A stretch of 64,000 nucleotides of DNA from Pedobacter miscanthi (GCF_003315595.1 NZ_QNQU01000001.1:310001-374000), one strand, 5' to 3'. Positions 46,014-54,983 are shown, counted from the stretch's first letter. The notes: generated by a model not told the origin, from the sequence alone. Translations and numbers: made by a program.

Positions 46014-46319
46014 TTAAAAATCCTGGCTGATCGCTGTCATTATCTCCCCATACAATAAGCCACTACCCCCGCCATAATGCTGAATAATTTTTAACCCGGG
46101 TTTAACTTCGGTTAGTTTTGCTCTTAATGCTTTTTCACATGCGGCATCAATTCCATTTCCAAGCAAAACCAGGTCTATTGGCTGTGTCTGGCAGATTTCG
46201 ATGGCTTCTTCATCGGTGCATACACAGATCCCTTTCCACTCAGGCCGGGCATTAAGCAATCTGTTCATTACCCCGGTAATTTCTGTATCTCTGCCGATAT
46301 AAAGTATAATGGTTTGCAT
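46014..46319 (-). CDS. Small receiver-like protein of unknown role
   Basis: The 101-residue protein has alternating beta-alpha pattern: TIILYIGRD, ...WKGICVCTDEEAIEICQTQPIDLVLLGNGIDAACEKALRAKLTEV..LKIIQHYGG. It resembles a shortened CheY-like receiver fold. The canonical phosphoacceptor aspartate position falls at N/G (LLGNGID), and the switch Lys is not obvious, so it is unlikely to be a phosphorylated regulator. No neighbour suggests a function. The composition is normal coding. Confidence 0.6.
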   Translation of the reverse strand: MQTIILYIGRDTEITGVMNRLLNARPEWKGICVCTDEEAIEICQTQPIDLVLLGNGIDAACEKALRAKLTEVKPGLKIIQHYGGGSGLLYGEIMTAISQDF

Positions 46320-46350
46320 AATTTAAAGTTTAAAAGAATACAAAAAACAA

Positions 46351-46442
46351 ATCGTCATTCCGACTGTGGTACCGGTTTTAACCGGCAGAGAAATACCTGG
46401 TCTCTACTCCAAGCTTTCTCCTTTTTAGTCGAAATGACGATT
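46351..46442. repeat. Dispersed palindrome, diverged copy
   Basis: ATCGTCATTCCGACT at the left pairs with AGTCGAAATGACGAT at the right. The interior has ACCGGTTTTAACCGG as a nested hairpin. It lies between two minus-strand genes. Confidence 0.75.
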
Positions 46443-46450
46443 GTTCTAAA

Positions 46451-47173
46451 TTAATTCAATTCCATCGGAACATCCATCAATAAAACTTCTGCTCCTGCGG
46501 TATTGGCTTTAAAGCTGATGCTATCGGTATCCCAAATACCTATGGCATCTCTTTTACCCAGCACCTGTCCGTTAATGGTTACTTCTCCGCTGATTACAAA
46601 AGCATAAACACCATTGCCAGCTTTTTTGATTTTATATTCGGTTTCGAAACCTTCATCAAAATTACCTAATGAAAACCAGGCATCCTGATGGATCCAAACA
46701 CCTGCATCATCTGCATTTGGCGATAAGATCTGCTGAAAGTTATTATGGCTTGCGGCAACGTCCAGGCTTTGCTGATCGTAACGTGGTGTAACGTTTTTCT
46801 TGTTCGGGAACAACCAGATCTGCAATAAATTTAACTGCTCACCGGCATTTGCGTTAAACTCGCTATGGCTAACCCCTGTTCCGGCGCTCATCACCTGGAT
46901 TTCTCCACTTTTAATCACCGCCGAATTGCCCATACTATCTTTGTGCGCAATTGCACCGGCCAACGGAATGGTAATAATTTCCATGTTATCGTGCGGGTGA
47001 CTACCGAAGCCCATCCCCCCATCAATCAAGTCATCATTTAAAACCCTCAAAACCCCGAAATGCATCCTTTCAGGATTATAATAGTTTGCAAAACTGAATG
47101 AGTGGTGTGCATTTAACCAGCCATGATTAGCATGACCGCGGGTGTTTTCTTTGTGCAAAATGAACTGTGACAT
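46451..47173 (-). CDS. Pirin family protein (bicupin, quercetinase-like)
   Basis: The 240-residue cytosolic protein has two cupin halves. The first has the metal ligands H59, H61, H103 and E105 (SHPHDNMEII and GVSHSEFN), matching the iron site of pirins. The second cupin lacks ligands. Bacterial pirins such as YhhW show quercetin dioxygenase activity in vitro, while the role in the cell is unsettled. It begins FILHKENTRGHANHGWLNAHHSFSF..., typical for the family. A stand-alone gene. Confidence 0.93.
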   Translation of the reverse strand: MSQFILHKENTRGHANHGWLNAHHSFSFANYYNPERMHFGVLRVLNDDLIDGGMGFGSHPHDNMEIITIPLAGAIAHKDSMGNSAVIKSGEIQVMSAGTGVSHSEFNANAGEQLNLLQIWLFPNKKNVTPRYDQQSLDVAASHNNFQQILSPNADDAGVWIHQDAWFSLGNFDEGFETEYKIKKAGNGVYAFVISGEVTINGQVLGKRDAIGIWDTDSISFKANTAGAEVLLMDVPMELN

Positions 47174-47408
47174 AAATTTCCTTTCTTATTTATGATACAA
47201 AGTTAACAGTGTTGGACGTGCTGTGCATTGATGTAGGGTAAGAAGTGAAGAGCGCTGGGCGGAGTGCGAAGAGCGTTGGGCAAAGAGCCAGGTGCAGAGG
47301 GCGCTTGGTGATGGGCGACTTGCGTTGGTAGAAGATATTTTATGTCCAGATTCTTAAACCTTTTAGTCTTTTTCCTTTGGTCTTTAGTCTTTGGTCTTTA
47401 GTCTTTCT

Positions 47409-48083
47409 TTAAAATTTCGCCAGTACGGCATTGCTGTTAAGCTCTCTCAAAGCATCTAAAGCCACCCAGTTTGCTTTTTTATTGTTTTGGGCGAGGATAT
47501 TATTGGCCGTTTCGATACTGTGCTGATGCAGGAAAGCATTGCGTTTACCAATCTGCCTTAAAGCCCAGTTTGCAGCTTTTTTAACAAAATTGCGGTTATC
47601 GTAAGCCTCTCTTTCTATTACCGAAAGAAAAGCAAGAAAAGTTTCGTCGGGCTCCTTTTTAAGATGAACGGCTGCTTCGGCCATTAGCACAAAACCGGTA
47701 CGTTTTACAAATTCAGTTTCTGCTGCAGCAAATTCAAAAGCTTTCGACTTAAAATAAGGCGTTTTAACGAAAAGATTTCCACAAGCCTGATCACATACAT
47801 CCCAGGAACTGAAATCTTTTGTCCACGCGTTTATTTGTACTTCTGTTACCTGCTTATAATCTCCGATAAAGGTAGCTAATAAACGTGCTTCGTGAAATCC
47901 GGTTTTCCAGAGCAATAAAGACAGCTCCTGATTTTTACCAATCTGTTTGCCCAACTTGCGGATATTGGGTACGCGGATGCCAAAAGCTTTAGAAATATCG
48001 ATTCCAAAATGGGCCATTTTTTTCAGGTAATCGGGTTCGTTGATGGATTGCAGCTCGGAAAGGATAAAATCGACATCGTTCAT
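47409..48083 (-). CDS. DNA alkylation repair protein, AlkD-like
   Basis: The 224-residue protein is built of HEAT-like helices, with the AlkD/DUF1061 segments FGIRVPNIRKLGKQIG, LLWKTGFHEARLLATFIGD, SSWDVCDQACGNLF and FVKKAANWALRQIGKRN. AlkD-type glycosylases remove positively charged alkylated bases. Whether this member has activity cannot be seen. Upstream, 47180-47400 is spacer with degenerate GAGCG(T/C)TGGG and AGTCTTT.GTCTTTAGTC words and no gene. Confidence 0.9.
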   Translation of the reverse strand: MNDVDFILSELQSINEPDYLKKMAHFGIDISKAFGIRVPNIRKLGKQIGKNQELSLLLWKTGFHEARLLATFIGDYKQVTEVQINAWTKDFSSWDVCDQACGNLFVKTPYFKSKAFEFAAAETEFVKRTGFVLMAEAAVHLKKEPDETFLAFLSVIEREAYDNRNFVKKAANWALRQIGKRNAFLHQHSIETANNILAQNNKKANWVALDALRELNSNAVLAKF

Positions 48084-48596
48084 AACACGAATTTAGTTTT
48101 TTCAGGGAAACTTCCGAAGTCTCGGTGGGCCAACGTGTAAGGGATGCTTAGGAAGTCTGGTCCTAATTTATTTTTTCACCATATAAGACATATAAGGGCC
48201 ATATAAGTTAATGTTTTCGCATTAAACTATAACGTGCCAAAAACAAGGCACTAAATCTAATAGCTAAGTTATTATTTTTTATAACCACCTCATCCTCCCT
48301 AGCTCACCTGAGTTTATATCACTTAATTCTGATAATTATACGAAAGTATCTTTTAATATCCTCAAGATGCTTTTTTTCCTATCCTTAAGATCCTTTTTAG
48401 TGCTTCAAAACATCTTTATTGCACTTCCGGAAGCACTTTTAAATAGCTTCGAAAGCCATTTTTATCCCGATGAATATAATTTGAATCAGATTGAAACTAA
48501 ACATAACCAATTCTTAACACTGTTTCAGTTTTAAGTTTATACCGATCTGTTAAACTTGTTCCAATTTTACCATAACAATCAACCTTATAAAAAACC
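48084..48596. other. Gene-free spacer
   Basis: About 500 AT-rich bases lie between divergent genes. Visible are three ATATAAG words (48179-48210) and a GCACTT.CGGAAGCACTTTT repeat-like stretch near 48421-48441. No RNA gene or palindrome of the dispersed family is present. Confidence 0.5.
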
Positions 48597-49853
48597 ATGC
48601 AAAAAATCATGATCTGGATGCTACTCGCGTCCTGCCTTTTTACATTTGCCTGCAAAAAGAACAATTTAACTGAGGAGCAGGCCAGTACGGCAAATCAAAA
48701 CAAAAACATGTTGATGGCGGGCACAGCAGCCATTAGCGCTGCAGCAAGCGTAAATGCCTACACCAATACATCTGCCTACATCAACACAGGGTTTGCATTT
48801 TTAAACCCAACACAGATTGATAAAAACCGTCAGGCAGTTGGTGGAAGCGCTTACACCGAAGTATATGGTTTTAATGTGCCGGAAGAAAACCGGGTAAGGG
48901 GCATCAGATGGAATGAAGACGATGAAACCACTTCTATCTGGCGCCCGCAGGGAATTGCCGGTTTCGCCAGGAATGGTGTACGCTATTTACTGATAAGCTG
49001 GTACGCAAAAGATGCCGCAGAGAGCAAGGGATCGAGGATCACCCTGATCGACATTAGCCCAAGTTCGGCCACTTATTTAACCTACAGGCACATTTTACTG
49101 GTACAGAACAGTCTGCCAACCGGTAGTTTGGATTATACACAATATGGATCTTACGCGCCATTAAATGTTCATGCGGGCGGCATTGCATATTTCAACGGTA
49201 AAATCTATCTGAGCAGTACCAGCCTTGGCTTAAGGGTATTCGATCTAGACAAGATTATCGAAGTAACTTCAGGAACCGGTACCGAAAATAAGTGCGGTAA
49301 AGATGCCAACGGCAATCTTTATGCATTTAATTACCGTTACATCCTGCCACAAATAGGCTATTATAAAATCAATGATGCCGATCCCTTTTCAACCGTGCAG
49401 GTAAATTATGAAAATAATCAGTTATGGACAGGGCAATATTATGCCGGAAGTGCTGATGCTTCTATTGTGCCTAAAATATTCGGGTTTCCGATCAACGCTG
49501 CCGGCGAAGTTCAAAACTCGGGTATACAAACGGTAATCCCTAAAAACAGCCTGTTTACTTCCGATCATGCCCATGGCATTCAGGGCGTTTTCAGAAAAGG
49601 AAACAGAACCTGGCTTTCGTGCACCGGATCGCCAAGCGAATCATACGGATCTACAGCACGTTTAGCGAGATATACTGATGGAGATACCAATACCACGAGG
49701 TACAGATGGCCTTACGGCGCAGAATCTTTATATCTTGAAACGCAATACAATTATTTGTGGAGCTTGACTGAGTTTGAACCTAATGCCGGTGCTAAAAACG
49801 GCAGCCAGGTTAACCGCTGCATATTTGCTGTTGATTTCTCGAAATACGAATAG
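48597..49853 (+). CDS. Lipoprotein of unknown function
   Basis: The 418-residue protein has a lipoprotein signal (WMLLASCLFTFAC, cysteine 19), so it is anchored in the envelope. No enzyme motif is visible. The rest is rich in Y, N, G and strands, with segments such as YFNGKIYLSSTSLGLRVFDL and HGIQGVFRKGNRTWLSCTGSPSESYGS that suggest a beta-propeller-like repeat. A secreted binding protein is a guess. The gene has its own terminator and is convergent with the MetZ gene. Confidence 0.75.
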   Translation: MQKIMIWMLLASCLFTFACKKNNLTEEQASTANQNKNMLMAGTAAISAAASVNAYTNTSAYINTGFAFLNPTQIDKNRQAVGGSAYTEVYGFNVPEENRVRGIRWNEDDETTSIWRPQGIAGFARNGVRYLLISWYAKDAAESKGSRITLIDISPSSATYLTYRHILLVQNSLPTGSLDYTQYGSYAPLNVHAGGIAYFNGKIYLSSTSLGLRVFDLDKIIEVTSGTGTENKCGKDANGNLYAFNYRYILPQIGYYKINDADPFSTVQVNYENNQLWTGQYYAGSADASIVPKIFGFPINAAGEVQNSGIQTVIPKNSLFTSDHAHGIQGVFRKGNRTWLSCTGSPSESYGSTARLARYTDGDTNTTRYRWPYGAESLYLETQYNYLWSLTEFEPNAGAKNGSQVNRCIFAVDFSKYE

Positions 49854-49869
49854 TAATATCACCAAAAAC

Positions 49870-49905
49870 AAAAAGGGAGATGTTTAAAAACACCTCCCTT
49901 TTTTA
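49870..49905. terminator. Bidirectional terminator between convergent genes
   Basis: AAAAGGGAG.TGTT / AACA.CTCCCTTTT is flanked by A and T runs on both sides, 17 bases after the lipoprotein stop and 18 before the end of the convergent metZ. It can serve both genes. Confidence 0.8.
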
Positions 49906-49922
49906 TATATTTTGATTGCAGA

Positions 49923-51089
49923 TTAAGCTAAAGCCTGCTCAATATCAGCTAAAATATCGTTAATATGCTCCAAACCGATTGATAAACGGATAGATCCCTG
50001 TTCGATACCTACTTCATTACGTTGTTCTTCGGTAAGTTTGCTGTGCGTACTCGTTGCCGGGTGCGTAGCGATAGAACGTGTATCGGCTAGGTTTGCAGAG
50101 ATCGAGAACATCTGTAAACGGTCCATAAATTTACGGGCTGCATCTATGCCACCTTCAACCACAATGGTTACAATGCCACCACCCTGTTTCATTTGCTTTT
50201 TGGCAATTTCGTACTGCGGGTGTGAAGGCAGGAAAGGATATTTCACCAGCTTGATTTTCGGGTGTTTTTCTAAATATTCGGCCACTTTTAAGGCATTTTC
50301 GCAATGGCGGTCCATACGGATAGCCAAAGTTTCTAGGCTTTTAGATAAAACCCATGCATTAAAAGGTGAAAGTGATGGTCCGCTGTGACGGGCAAAACCG
50401 ATCACATCGGCAATTAACTCTTTTGTGCCTAAAATAATCCCACCTAACACGCGTCCCTGTCCGTCGATATATTTAGTAGCCGAATGGATTGAAATGTGTG
50501 CACCAAATTTAATTGGTTGCTGTAAATATGGTGTTGCGAAACAGTTATCAACCACCAATAATAGATTGTGTTTTTTAGCCAGATTCCCTAAAAATTCAAG
50601 GTCGATGATATCGATACCCGGGTTTGAGGGCGTTTCAACAAAAATCATTTTGGTATTGGGTTTGATCAGTGCTTCCCAATCCTGTGGTTTGTCTAAATCA
50701 GCATAATCGAAAGTTACACCCCAGTTAGAGAAAACATTGGTTAACAATTGATGGGTAGAACCAAAAACCGAACGGCTAGAAACCAGGTGGTCGCCATTTT
50801 TTAAGAAAGCACCAAAAGTGGTAAAAATGGCCGCCATGCCGGTAGCTGTTGCAAAACCATCTTCAGCACCTTCTAAAAGGCACATTTTATCGATAAATTC
50901 TGATGTATTTGGATTGGAGTAACGGCTATAAACATTCCCTTCTTTTTCGTTTGCAAACAAAGCACGCATTTCTTCAGCATCCTCAAACTTATAACTCGAG
51001 GTAAGGTAAATTGGAGATGAATGCTCTTTATGCAAACTGCGTTCTGTTTGAGTGCGTATAGCTATGGTTTCAAAATTTTCGGATTTCAT
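49923..51089 (-). CDS. metZ: O-succinylhomoserine sulfhydrylase-like PLP enzyme
   Basis: The 388-residue enzyme of the Cys/Met metabolism PLP family has the Schiff-base lysine K206 in SIHSATKYIDGQ, YSRYSNPNT near 54-62, the GMAAIF segment, and SLGLEH-type C-terminus (RLSIGLEH). The SATKYIDGQGRVLGG form is usual in O-succinylhomoserine sulfhydrylases (MetZ), which make homocysteine directly from H2S. Cystathionine gamma-synthase or gamma-lyase cannot be excluded by sequence. The upstream region is full of AGTATCAAG repeats, and no SAM riboswitch was recognised. Confidence 0.88.
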   Translation of the reverse strand: MKSENFETIAIRTQTERSLHKEHSSPIYLTSSYKFEDAEEMRALFANEKEGNVYSRYSNPNTSEFIDKMCLLEGAEDGFATATGMAAIFTTFGAFLKNGDHLVSSRSVFGSTHQLLTNVFSNWGVTFDYADLDKPQDWEALIKPNTKMIFVETPSNPGIDIIDLEFLGNLAKKHNLLLVVDNCFATPYLQQPIKFGAHISIHSATKYIDGQGRVLGGIILGTKELIADVIGFARHSGPSLSPFNAWVLSKSLETLAIRMDRHCENALKVAEYLEKHPKIKLVKYPFLPSHPQYEIAKKQMKQGGGIVTIVVEGGIDAARKFMDRLQMFSISANLADTRSIATHPATSTHSKLTEEQRNEVGIEQGSIRLSIGLEHINDILADIEQALA

Positions 51090-51094
51090 TTTTT

Positions 51095-51258
51095 AGTATC
51101 AAGATTTTAGTATCAAGTTCAGAGTATCAAGTATCAAGGTTGGAGTAGCAAGTATCAAGATTGGAGTAGCATGTATCAAGACTGGAGTATCAAGTATCAA
51201 GAGTGTCTTTCCTTCTTGATACTTGATACTTGATACTTAATACTTGATACTTAATACC
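51095..51258. repeat. AGTATCAAG word array
   Basis: About ten copies of (A/G)TATCAAG, often as AGTATCAAGTATCAAG, are followed by the inverse TTGATACTTGATACTTGATACT. It is thus a large imperfect palindrome upstream of metZ. A smaller group (GTATCAAGTATTCAGTATCA) lies at 51691-51720, on the far side of the osmC gene. Confidence 0.8.
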
Positions 51259-51267
51259 ATTCACTTC

Positions 51268-51684
51268 CTATCTGTTTATTTTGTAAGTAAAGTTAATTGT
51301 TGCTGAGCGGCCTAAAATATTTGAAACCGAGCAGTATTTATCGAAAGTCATTTGTAAGGCACGTTCTACCTTTTGTACACTTAAATCGCCAAAAAGGTCA
51401 AAATGAATATCAATTACATCAAAAATCGGAGGCATTTCCTCTTCTTTCCGTGTGGCACTTATTGCAATTTTAACATCATCAAGGGGTTCCTTTTGCTTTG
51501 TTAATACGTTTACCATATCAATACCACTGCAGCCACCTAAACCGATAAGCAGCATTTCCATTGGCCTGAAACCTTTACCCTCGCCACCTATCGCAGCTTT
51601 TGCATCCAGCTCTACAGTAAAACCACTCTCGTTTTCTGCTTCAAAATTAAATTTACCGCTCTTGCGGACTAGATTAATGTTCAT
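51268..51684 (-). CDS. OsmC/Ohr-family protein
   Basis: The 138-residue protein begins at ATG 51684 (MNINLVRKSGKFNF). A TTG start 36 bases upstream would lie in repeats and was not used. The OsmC fold is shown by the GFTVELDA strand, the GFRPMEMLLIGLGGCSGIDMVNVL helix with the reactive cysteine near residue 58, and the C-terminal ALQMTFDKYCSVSNILGRSA with the second cysteine. Peroxiredoxin-like detoxification of organic hydroperoxides is the family role. Substrate unknown. Confidence 0.88.
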   Translation of the reverse strand: MNINLVRKSGKFNFEAENESGFTVELDAKAAIGGEGKGFRPMEMLLIGLGGCSGIDMVNVLTKQKEPLDDVKIAISATRKEEEMPPIFDVIDIHFDLFGDLSVQKVERALQMTFDKYCSVSNILGRSATINFTYKINR

Positions 51685-51797
51685 GTTGTATCGTATCAAG
51701 TATTCAGTATCAAGTATCAAGACCTAAGCCTTAAACTTTCAACCCTAATAAATCCCTAATATTTTAAAAATTCAAAACGCTAAGCGTAAAACGCTGC

Positions 51798-52601
51798 CTA
51801 AATACCATAAAATACTAAGTTGTTTTTTTCCAGTTCTGGCAATTTAACCGGATGGCTAAACAGTGCAAAAACCGACGAACCGCTACCACTCATTAAAGCG
51901 AATGTTGCGCCTGCATCGTATAAACTGGTTTTTATTTGACGAATTTGGGGATATTTTGCGAAGACGGATATTTCGAAATCGTTAATAACCTTATATTTCC
52001 ATGTTGTTGGATGCAAATGTATGATTTCTTTTAACGATTGCAAAGGTTTTTGAGGTTTTACATGCGCATAAGCATCGGCTGTGCTTACATGTACGGGCGG
52101 TTTTACCAAAACTTTAAACCAGGCTGACAAATCTACTTCGCACTTTTCAAATTCATCACCTTTATTGAAAGCATAAACCGGTTTGTTTTCGATAAAAAAC
52201 GCGCAATCGGCACCCAGCTGACGGGCATAATCTTCCATTTTACCAACCGACAATCCCAAACTGAATTTTTCATTCAATAATTTGATCAGAAAAGCGCAGT
52301 CAGCCGATCCACCACCTAAACCCGCACCTACCGGAATGTTTTTTAACAAATCGATACGCTGTGCAGGAATATCAAAATCTTTTTTGATTAACTGATAAGC
52401 TTTAAAACATAAGTTATCGTTTGCATCGCCGGGAATATCGATCCCATGTATTTTGCAAAAAGTTTCTTCCGCATCGGTAATTTCGACTGAATCCTTAATA
52501 TTGATCGGATAAAAAACAGTTTCCAGGTTGTGGTAACCATCGGCACGTTTTTCGGTGATATTTAAACCTAGGTTTATTTTTGCGTTGGGAAAAGATAACA
52601 T
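51798..52601 (-). CDS. ispE: 4-diphosphocytidyl-2-C-methyl-D-erythritol kinase IspE
   Basis: The 267-residue GHMP-family kinase is the fourth enzyme of the MEP isoprenoid pathway. It opens FPNAKINLGLNITEKRADGYH with the substrate-binding segment, followed by the ATP loop PVGAGLGGGSADCA near 91-104, and C-terminal ALMSGSGSSVFALF. Length and motif order are standard. The gene is separated from the divergent thyA by 260 bases of AGTCCTGAGTC-type words and AT-rich leader. Confidence 0.96.
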   Translation of the reverse strand: MLSFPNAKINLGLNITEKRADGYHNLETVFYPINIKDSVEITDAEETFCKIHGIDIPGDANDNLCFKAYQLIKKDFDIPAQRIDLLKNIPVGAGLGGGSADCAFLIKLLNEKFSLGLSVGKMEDYARQLGADCAFFIENKPVYAFNKGDEFEKCEVDLSAWFKVLVKPPVHVSTADAYAHVKPQKPLQSLKEIIHLHPTTWKYKVINDFEISVFAKYPQIRQIKTSLYDAGATFALMSGSGSSVFALFSHPVKLPELEKNNLVFYGI

Positions 52602-52863
52602 GTTAGTCCTGAGTCGTGAGTCTTAAGTCCTGAGTCCATAATGCCGAAACCAGCAACCGTCTCATTTTGCAAACATACAAACAACTCTCGAATTTTGAAT
52701 ACTCCGTACGTCCCGGCTTCACGCTGGGACCACATGCCACCATTACGCACAACCGATGTTAACAATTAAACATTAAAATGATTTACAACACCTGATAAAT
52801 TTTAGATATTTGTATTTTATTTATTATTTAAAATTTAAAAGCCCCGAAAGGGGTTTGGGTTGT

Positions 52864-53658
52864 ATGAAACAATATTTAGATTTAATGCAGCATGTGCTTG
52901 ATCATGGCGCTCAAAAGCACGACCGTACCGGCACCGGAACCATAAGCGTTTTTGGTTATCAGATGCGTTTTAACCTTCAGGAGGGCTTTCCGATGGTGAC
53001 CACGAAGAAACTGCATTTAAAATCTATCATCCACGAACTGATCTGGTTTTTAACCGGCGATACTAATATTAAATACCTTAAAGATAATGGTGTACGCATC
53101 TGGGACGAATGGGCTGATGAAAATGGCAACCTCGGACCGGTTTATGGTTCGCAATGGAGAAGCTGGCCAACACCCGACGGACAGCATATTGATCAGATTA
53201 CAAACATTATCAATACGATAAAAAACAATCCCGATTCGCGCAGGATTATTGTTTCCGCCTGGAATGTTGCCCAGATCGAGAATATGGCTTTACCTCCATG
53301 TCATGCCTTTTTTCAGTTTTATGTAGCCGATGGCAAATTAAGCTGCCAGTTATACCAACGCAGTGCAGATATTTTCCTGGGCGTTCCTTTTAATATTGCC
53401 TCTTATGCATTACTTACCATGATGGTGGCACAGGTTTGCGGTTTACAGGCCGGAGATTTTATCCACACTCTTGGCGATGCACATTTATACAATAACCACA
53501 TCGAACAGGCCAACTTACAGTTAAGCCGCGAGCCTAAACCGCTTCCGACTATGAAAATCAATCCTGATGTAAAAAGCATCTTCGATTTTAAATTTGAAGA
53601 TTTTACATTGGAGAACTACGAAGCACATCCGCATATTAAGGGTGTTGTTGCTGTTTAA
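52864..53658 (+). CDS. thyA: Thymidylate synthase
   Basis: The 264-residue enzyme has the same length as E. coli ThyA. It methylates dUMP to dTMP with 5,10-methylene-tetrahydrofolate. [16 protein letters not shown] lies at 21-36, the nucleophile C146 in [13 protein letters not shown], followed by [20 protein letters not shown], and the C-terminus ends KGVVAV. The ATG 52864 is chosen because it gives the canonical MKQYLDLMQ start; an in-frame TTG 54 bases upstream is a poor candidate. Downstream lie a toxin-antitoxin pair and then folA, which restores the tetrahydrofolate consumed here. Confidence 0.97.
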   Translation: MKQYLDLMQHVLDHGAQKHDRTGTGTISVFGYQMRFNLQEGFPMVTTKKLHLKSIIHELIWFLTGDTNIKYLKDNGVRIWDEWADENGNLGPVYGSQWRSWPTPDGQHIDQITNIINTIKNNPDSRRIIVSAWNVAQIENMALPPCHAFFQFYVADGKLSCQLYQRSADIFLGVPFNIASYALLTMMVAQVCGLQAGDFIHTLGDAHLYNNHIEQANLQLSREPKPLPTMKINPDVKSIFDFKFEDFTLENYEAHPHIKGVVAV

Positions 53659-53675
53659 CAGAATTAGTATATTTG
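53648..53675 (+). promoter_or_regulatory. Promoter of the toxin-antitoxin pair
   Basis: TTG (53648-53650), 17 bases, TATATTTG (53668-53675). The -33 element lies inside the end of thyA. The antitoxin ATG is only three bases after the -7 element, which would make the mRNA leaderless or almost so, unless the true start is further in. Confidence 0.6.
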
Positions 53676-53678
53676 TAT

Positions 53679-53882
53679 ATGGAAACTTTTTCAATCAGCG
53701 TACCCGAAAAAAAAAGCAGTTTAGTTAAACAGCTTTTACTAGAGCTAGGTGTTACCATTAATACTGAAACAGAGAAAAAGCCAAACAAAACCACCGTGGC
53801 TTCGATGAAAAAGACCAGCAAAGGTGAAGGATTGACTAAATCCTCGAGTCATCCGGATTTAATGGAAAAGCTAAATTCATAA
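53679..53882 (+). CDS. Antitoxin of a YafQ-type pair
   Basis: The 67-residue protein has the beta-strand ETFSISVPEKK, the helix SLVKQLLLELGVTI, then a disordered lysine-rich tail (NKTTVASMKKTSKGEGLTKS...). The strand-helix start is like the DNA-binding part of short antitoxins, and the tail may wrap the toxin. Family membership is inferred mainly from its position, one base before the toxin gene. The start is ATG 53679; a TTG six bases earlier is an alternative. Confidence 0.75.
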   Translation: METFSISVPEKKSSLVKQLLLELGVTINTETEKKPNKTTVASMKKTSKGEGLTKSSSHPDLMEKLNS

Positions 53883-53883
53883 T

Positions 53884-54156
53884 ATGTACGATATATCTTT
53901 TTCAAATCAGTTTAAAAAAGATTATAAACGCTGCATAAAACGTAACTACGATATTCCTCTCTTAGAAGTAGTACTCAAAATCCTGAGAGAAGATGGAAAG
54001 CTACCTCCAAAATACAAACCGCATATTTTAAGTGGAGATTATAATGGCTTTTGGGAGTGTCATATTAAAGGAGACTGGTTGATGACCTGGCTTCAGGACG
54101 ATATCAAAAAAGAAATTTACCTCGATAGGTTAGGCACACATTCCGATTTATTTTAA
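53884..54156 (+). CDS. YafQ-family mRNA interferase toxin
   Basis: The 90-residue toxin of the RelE/ParE superfamily has all residues reported as catalytic for E. coli YafQ at matching places: H47 (PHILSG), H60, D64 and W65 (CHIKGDWLMTW), H86 and F90 (THSDLF). YafQ cleaves mRNA on the ribosome. The gene starts one base after the antitoxin stop. It is lodged between thyA and folA, which are normally adjacent, so the pair is probably an acquired insertion in that operon. Confidence 0.9.
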   Translation: MYDISFSNQFKKDYKRCIKRNYDIPLLEVVLKILREDGKLPPKYKPHILSGDYNGFWECHIKGDWLMTWLQDDIKKEIYLDRLGTHSDLF

Positions 54157-54182
54157 TCTCCCCACAATTTACTTTATTACTA

Positions 54183-54674
54183 ATGAGCAAAATATCTATA
54201 GCTGTTGCGGTAGGCGAAAATTACGCAATTGGCAAAAACAACCAGCTTTTATGGCACATGCCTGCTGATTTAAAGTTTTTTAAACAAACTACCTCTGGCC
54301 ACACTGTTATTATGGGACGTAAAACCTTCGATTCTGTAGGTAAACCATTGCCAAACCGCAGGAACGTTGTAATTACAAGAGATACTGAATTAAAAATTGA
54401 AGGTGTTGAAGTAGTAAACAGTTTGGACAAAGCTTTAGAAATAACCCAAACAGAAGAAAAACCAGTATTTATTGTGGGTGGAGCGGAGATTTATCGCCAG
54501 GCCTTGCCAAAAACAGATACGCTGTACTTAACCACTATCCATCATACCTTCGATGCTGATACATTTTTTCCTGAAATTGATCGTAATGAATGGAAAGTAA
54601 TCAGCAGCGAAACCCATAAAGCCGACGAGAAGAATAAATACGATTATACTTTTGAGGTTTTGGAGCGGATTTAA
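54183..54674 (+). CDS. folA: Dihydrofolate reductase
   Basis: The 163-residue enzyme reduces dihydrofolate to tetrahydrofolate with NADPH. Motifs are AVGENYAIGKNNQLLWHMPADLKFF (Met20-loop region, from about 8), MGRKTFDSVGKPLPNRRNVVI, and VFIVGGAEIYRQAL. The length is normal. It follows the toxin gene by 26 bases and likely shares transcription from thyA or from the toxin-antitoxin promoter. The 54675-54983 stretch after it has palindromes and no gene. Confidence 0.97.
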   Translation: MSKISIAVAVGENYAIGKNNQLLWHMPADLKFFKQTTSGHTVIMGRKTFDSVGKPLPNRRNVVITRDTELKIEGVEVVNSLDKALEITQTEEKPVFIVGGAEIYRQALPKTDTLYLTTIHHTFDADTFFPEIDRNEWKVISSETHKADEKNKYDYTFEVLERI

Positions 54675-54682
54675 TTTGTTAG

Positions 54683-54725
54683 CTCGTCATTGCGAGGAGG
54701 CTTTTTCAGTCTGCTCCCAATGACG
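54683..54725. repeat. Short member of the dispersed palindrome family
   Basis: CTCGTCATTGCGAG..GG at the left and CC..AATGACG at the right enclose CTTTTTCAG. About 54760-54835 carries a further relative (CTATCGGGG hairpin, TAGCGGGACGGAACC) like the end of the 177-base unit at 19061. Confidence 0.6.
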
Positions 54726-54983
54726 TAATCTCAAGAAGCACCTCTACCCCTGCCAACTAAACCCGATATACGTGGATGCCCCCGATTTTTTCTATCGGGG
54801 CAGAAACATTAGCGGGACGGAACCAAACCCAAAGCCTACTGAAATTTCTTTCCAAATCAGTTTTAACCTAAAATTAGCCCTTTGAAATAAATCTGGCCTG
54901 ATGAATCCTGCAGTATTATCACCCGATAAAAATTAATCTTAATAAATTATCAATTAAGGGGTTCTATAATTTAAAAATTTAAT

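Noticed and set aside
51095-51258. AGTATCAAG array considered as CRISPR or a SAM riboswitch before metZ
   Set aside because: Words are too short and contiguous for CRISPR, and no SAM riboswitch core or conserved multi-stem structure could be recognised.
52810-52863. TTG-initiated extension of thyA
   Set aside because: The 18 extra residues have no counterpart in ThyA, while ATG 52864 gives exactly the standard 264-residue protein.
53636-53821. Minus-strand frame opposite the antitoxin gene
   Set aside because: Shadow of the antitoxin, with no family features.
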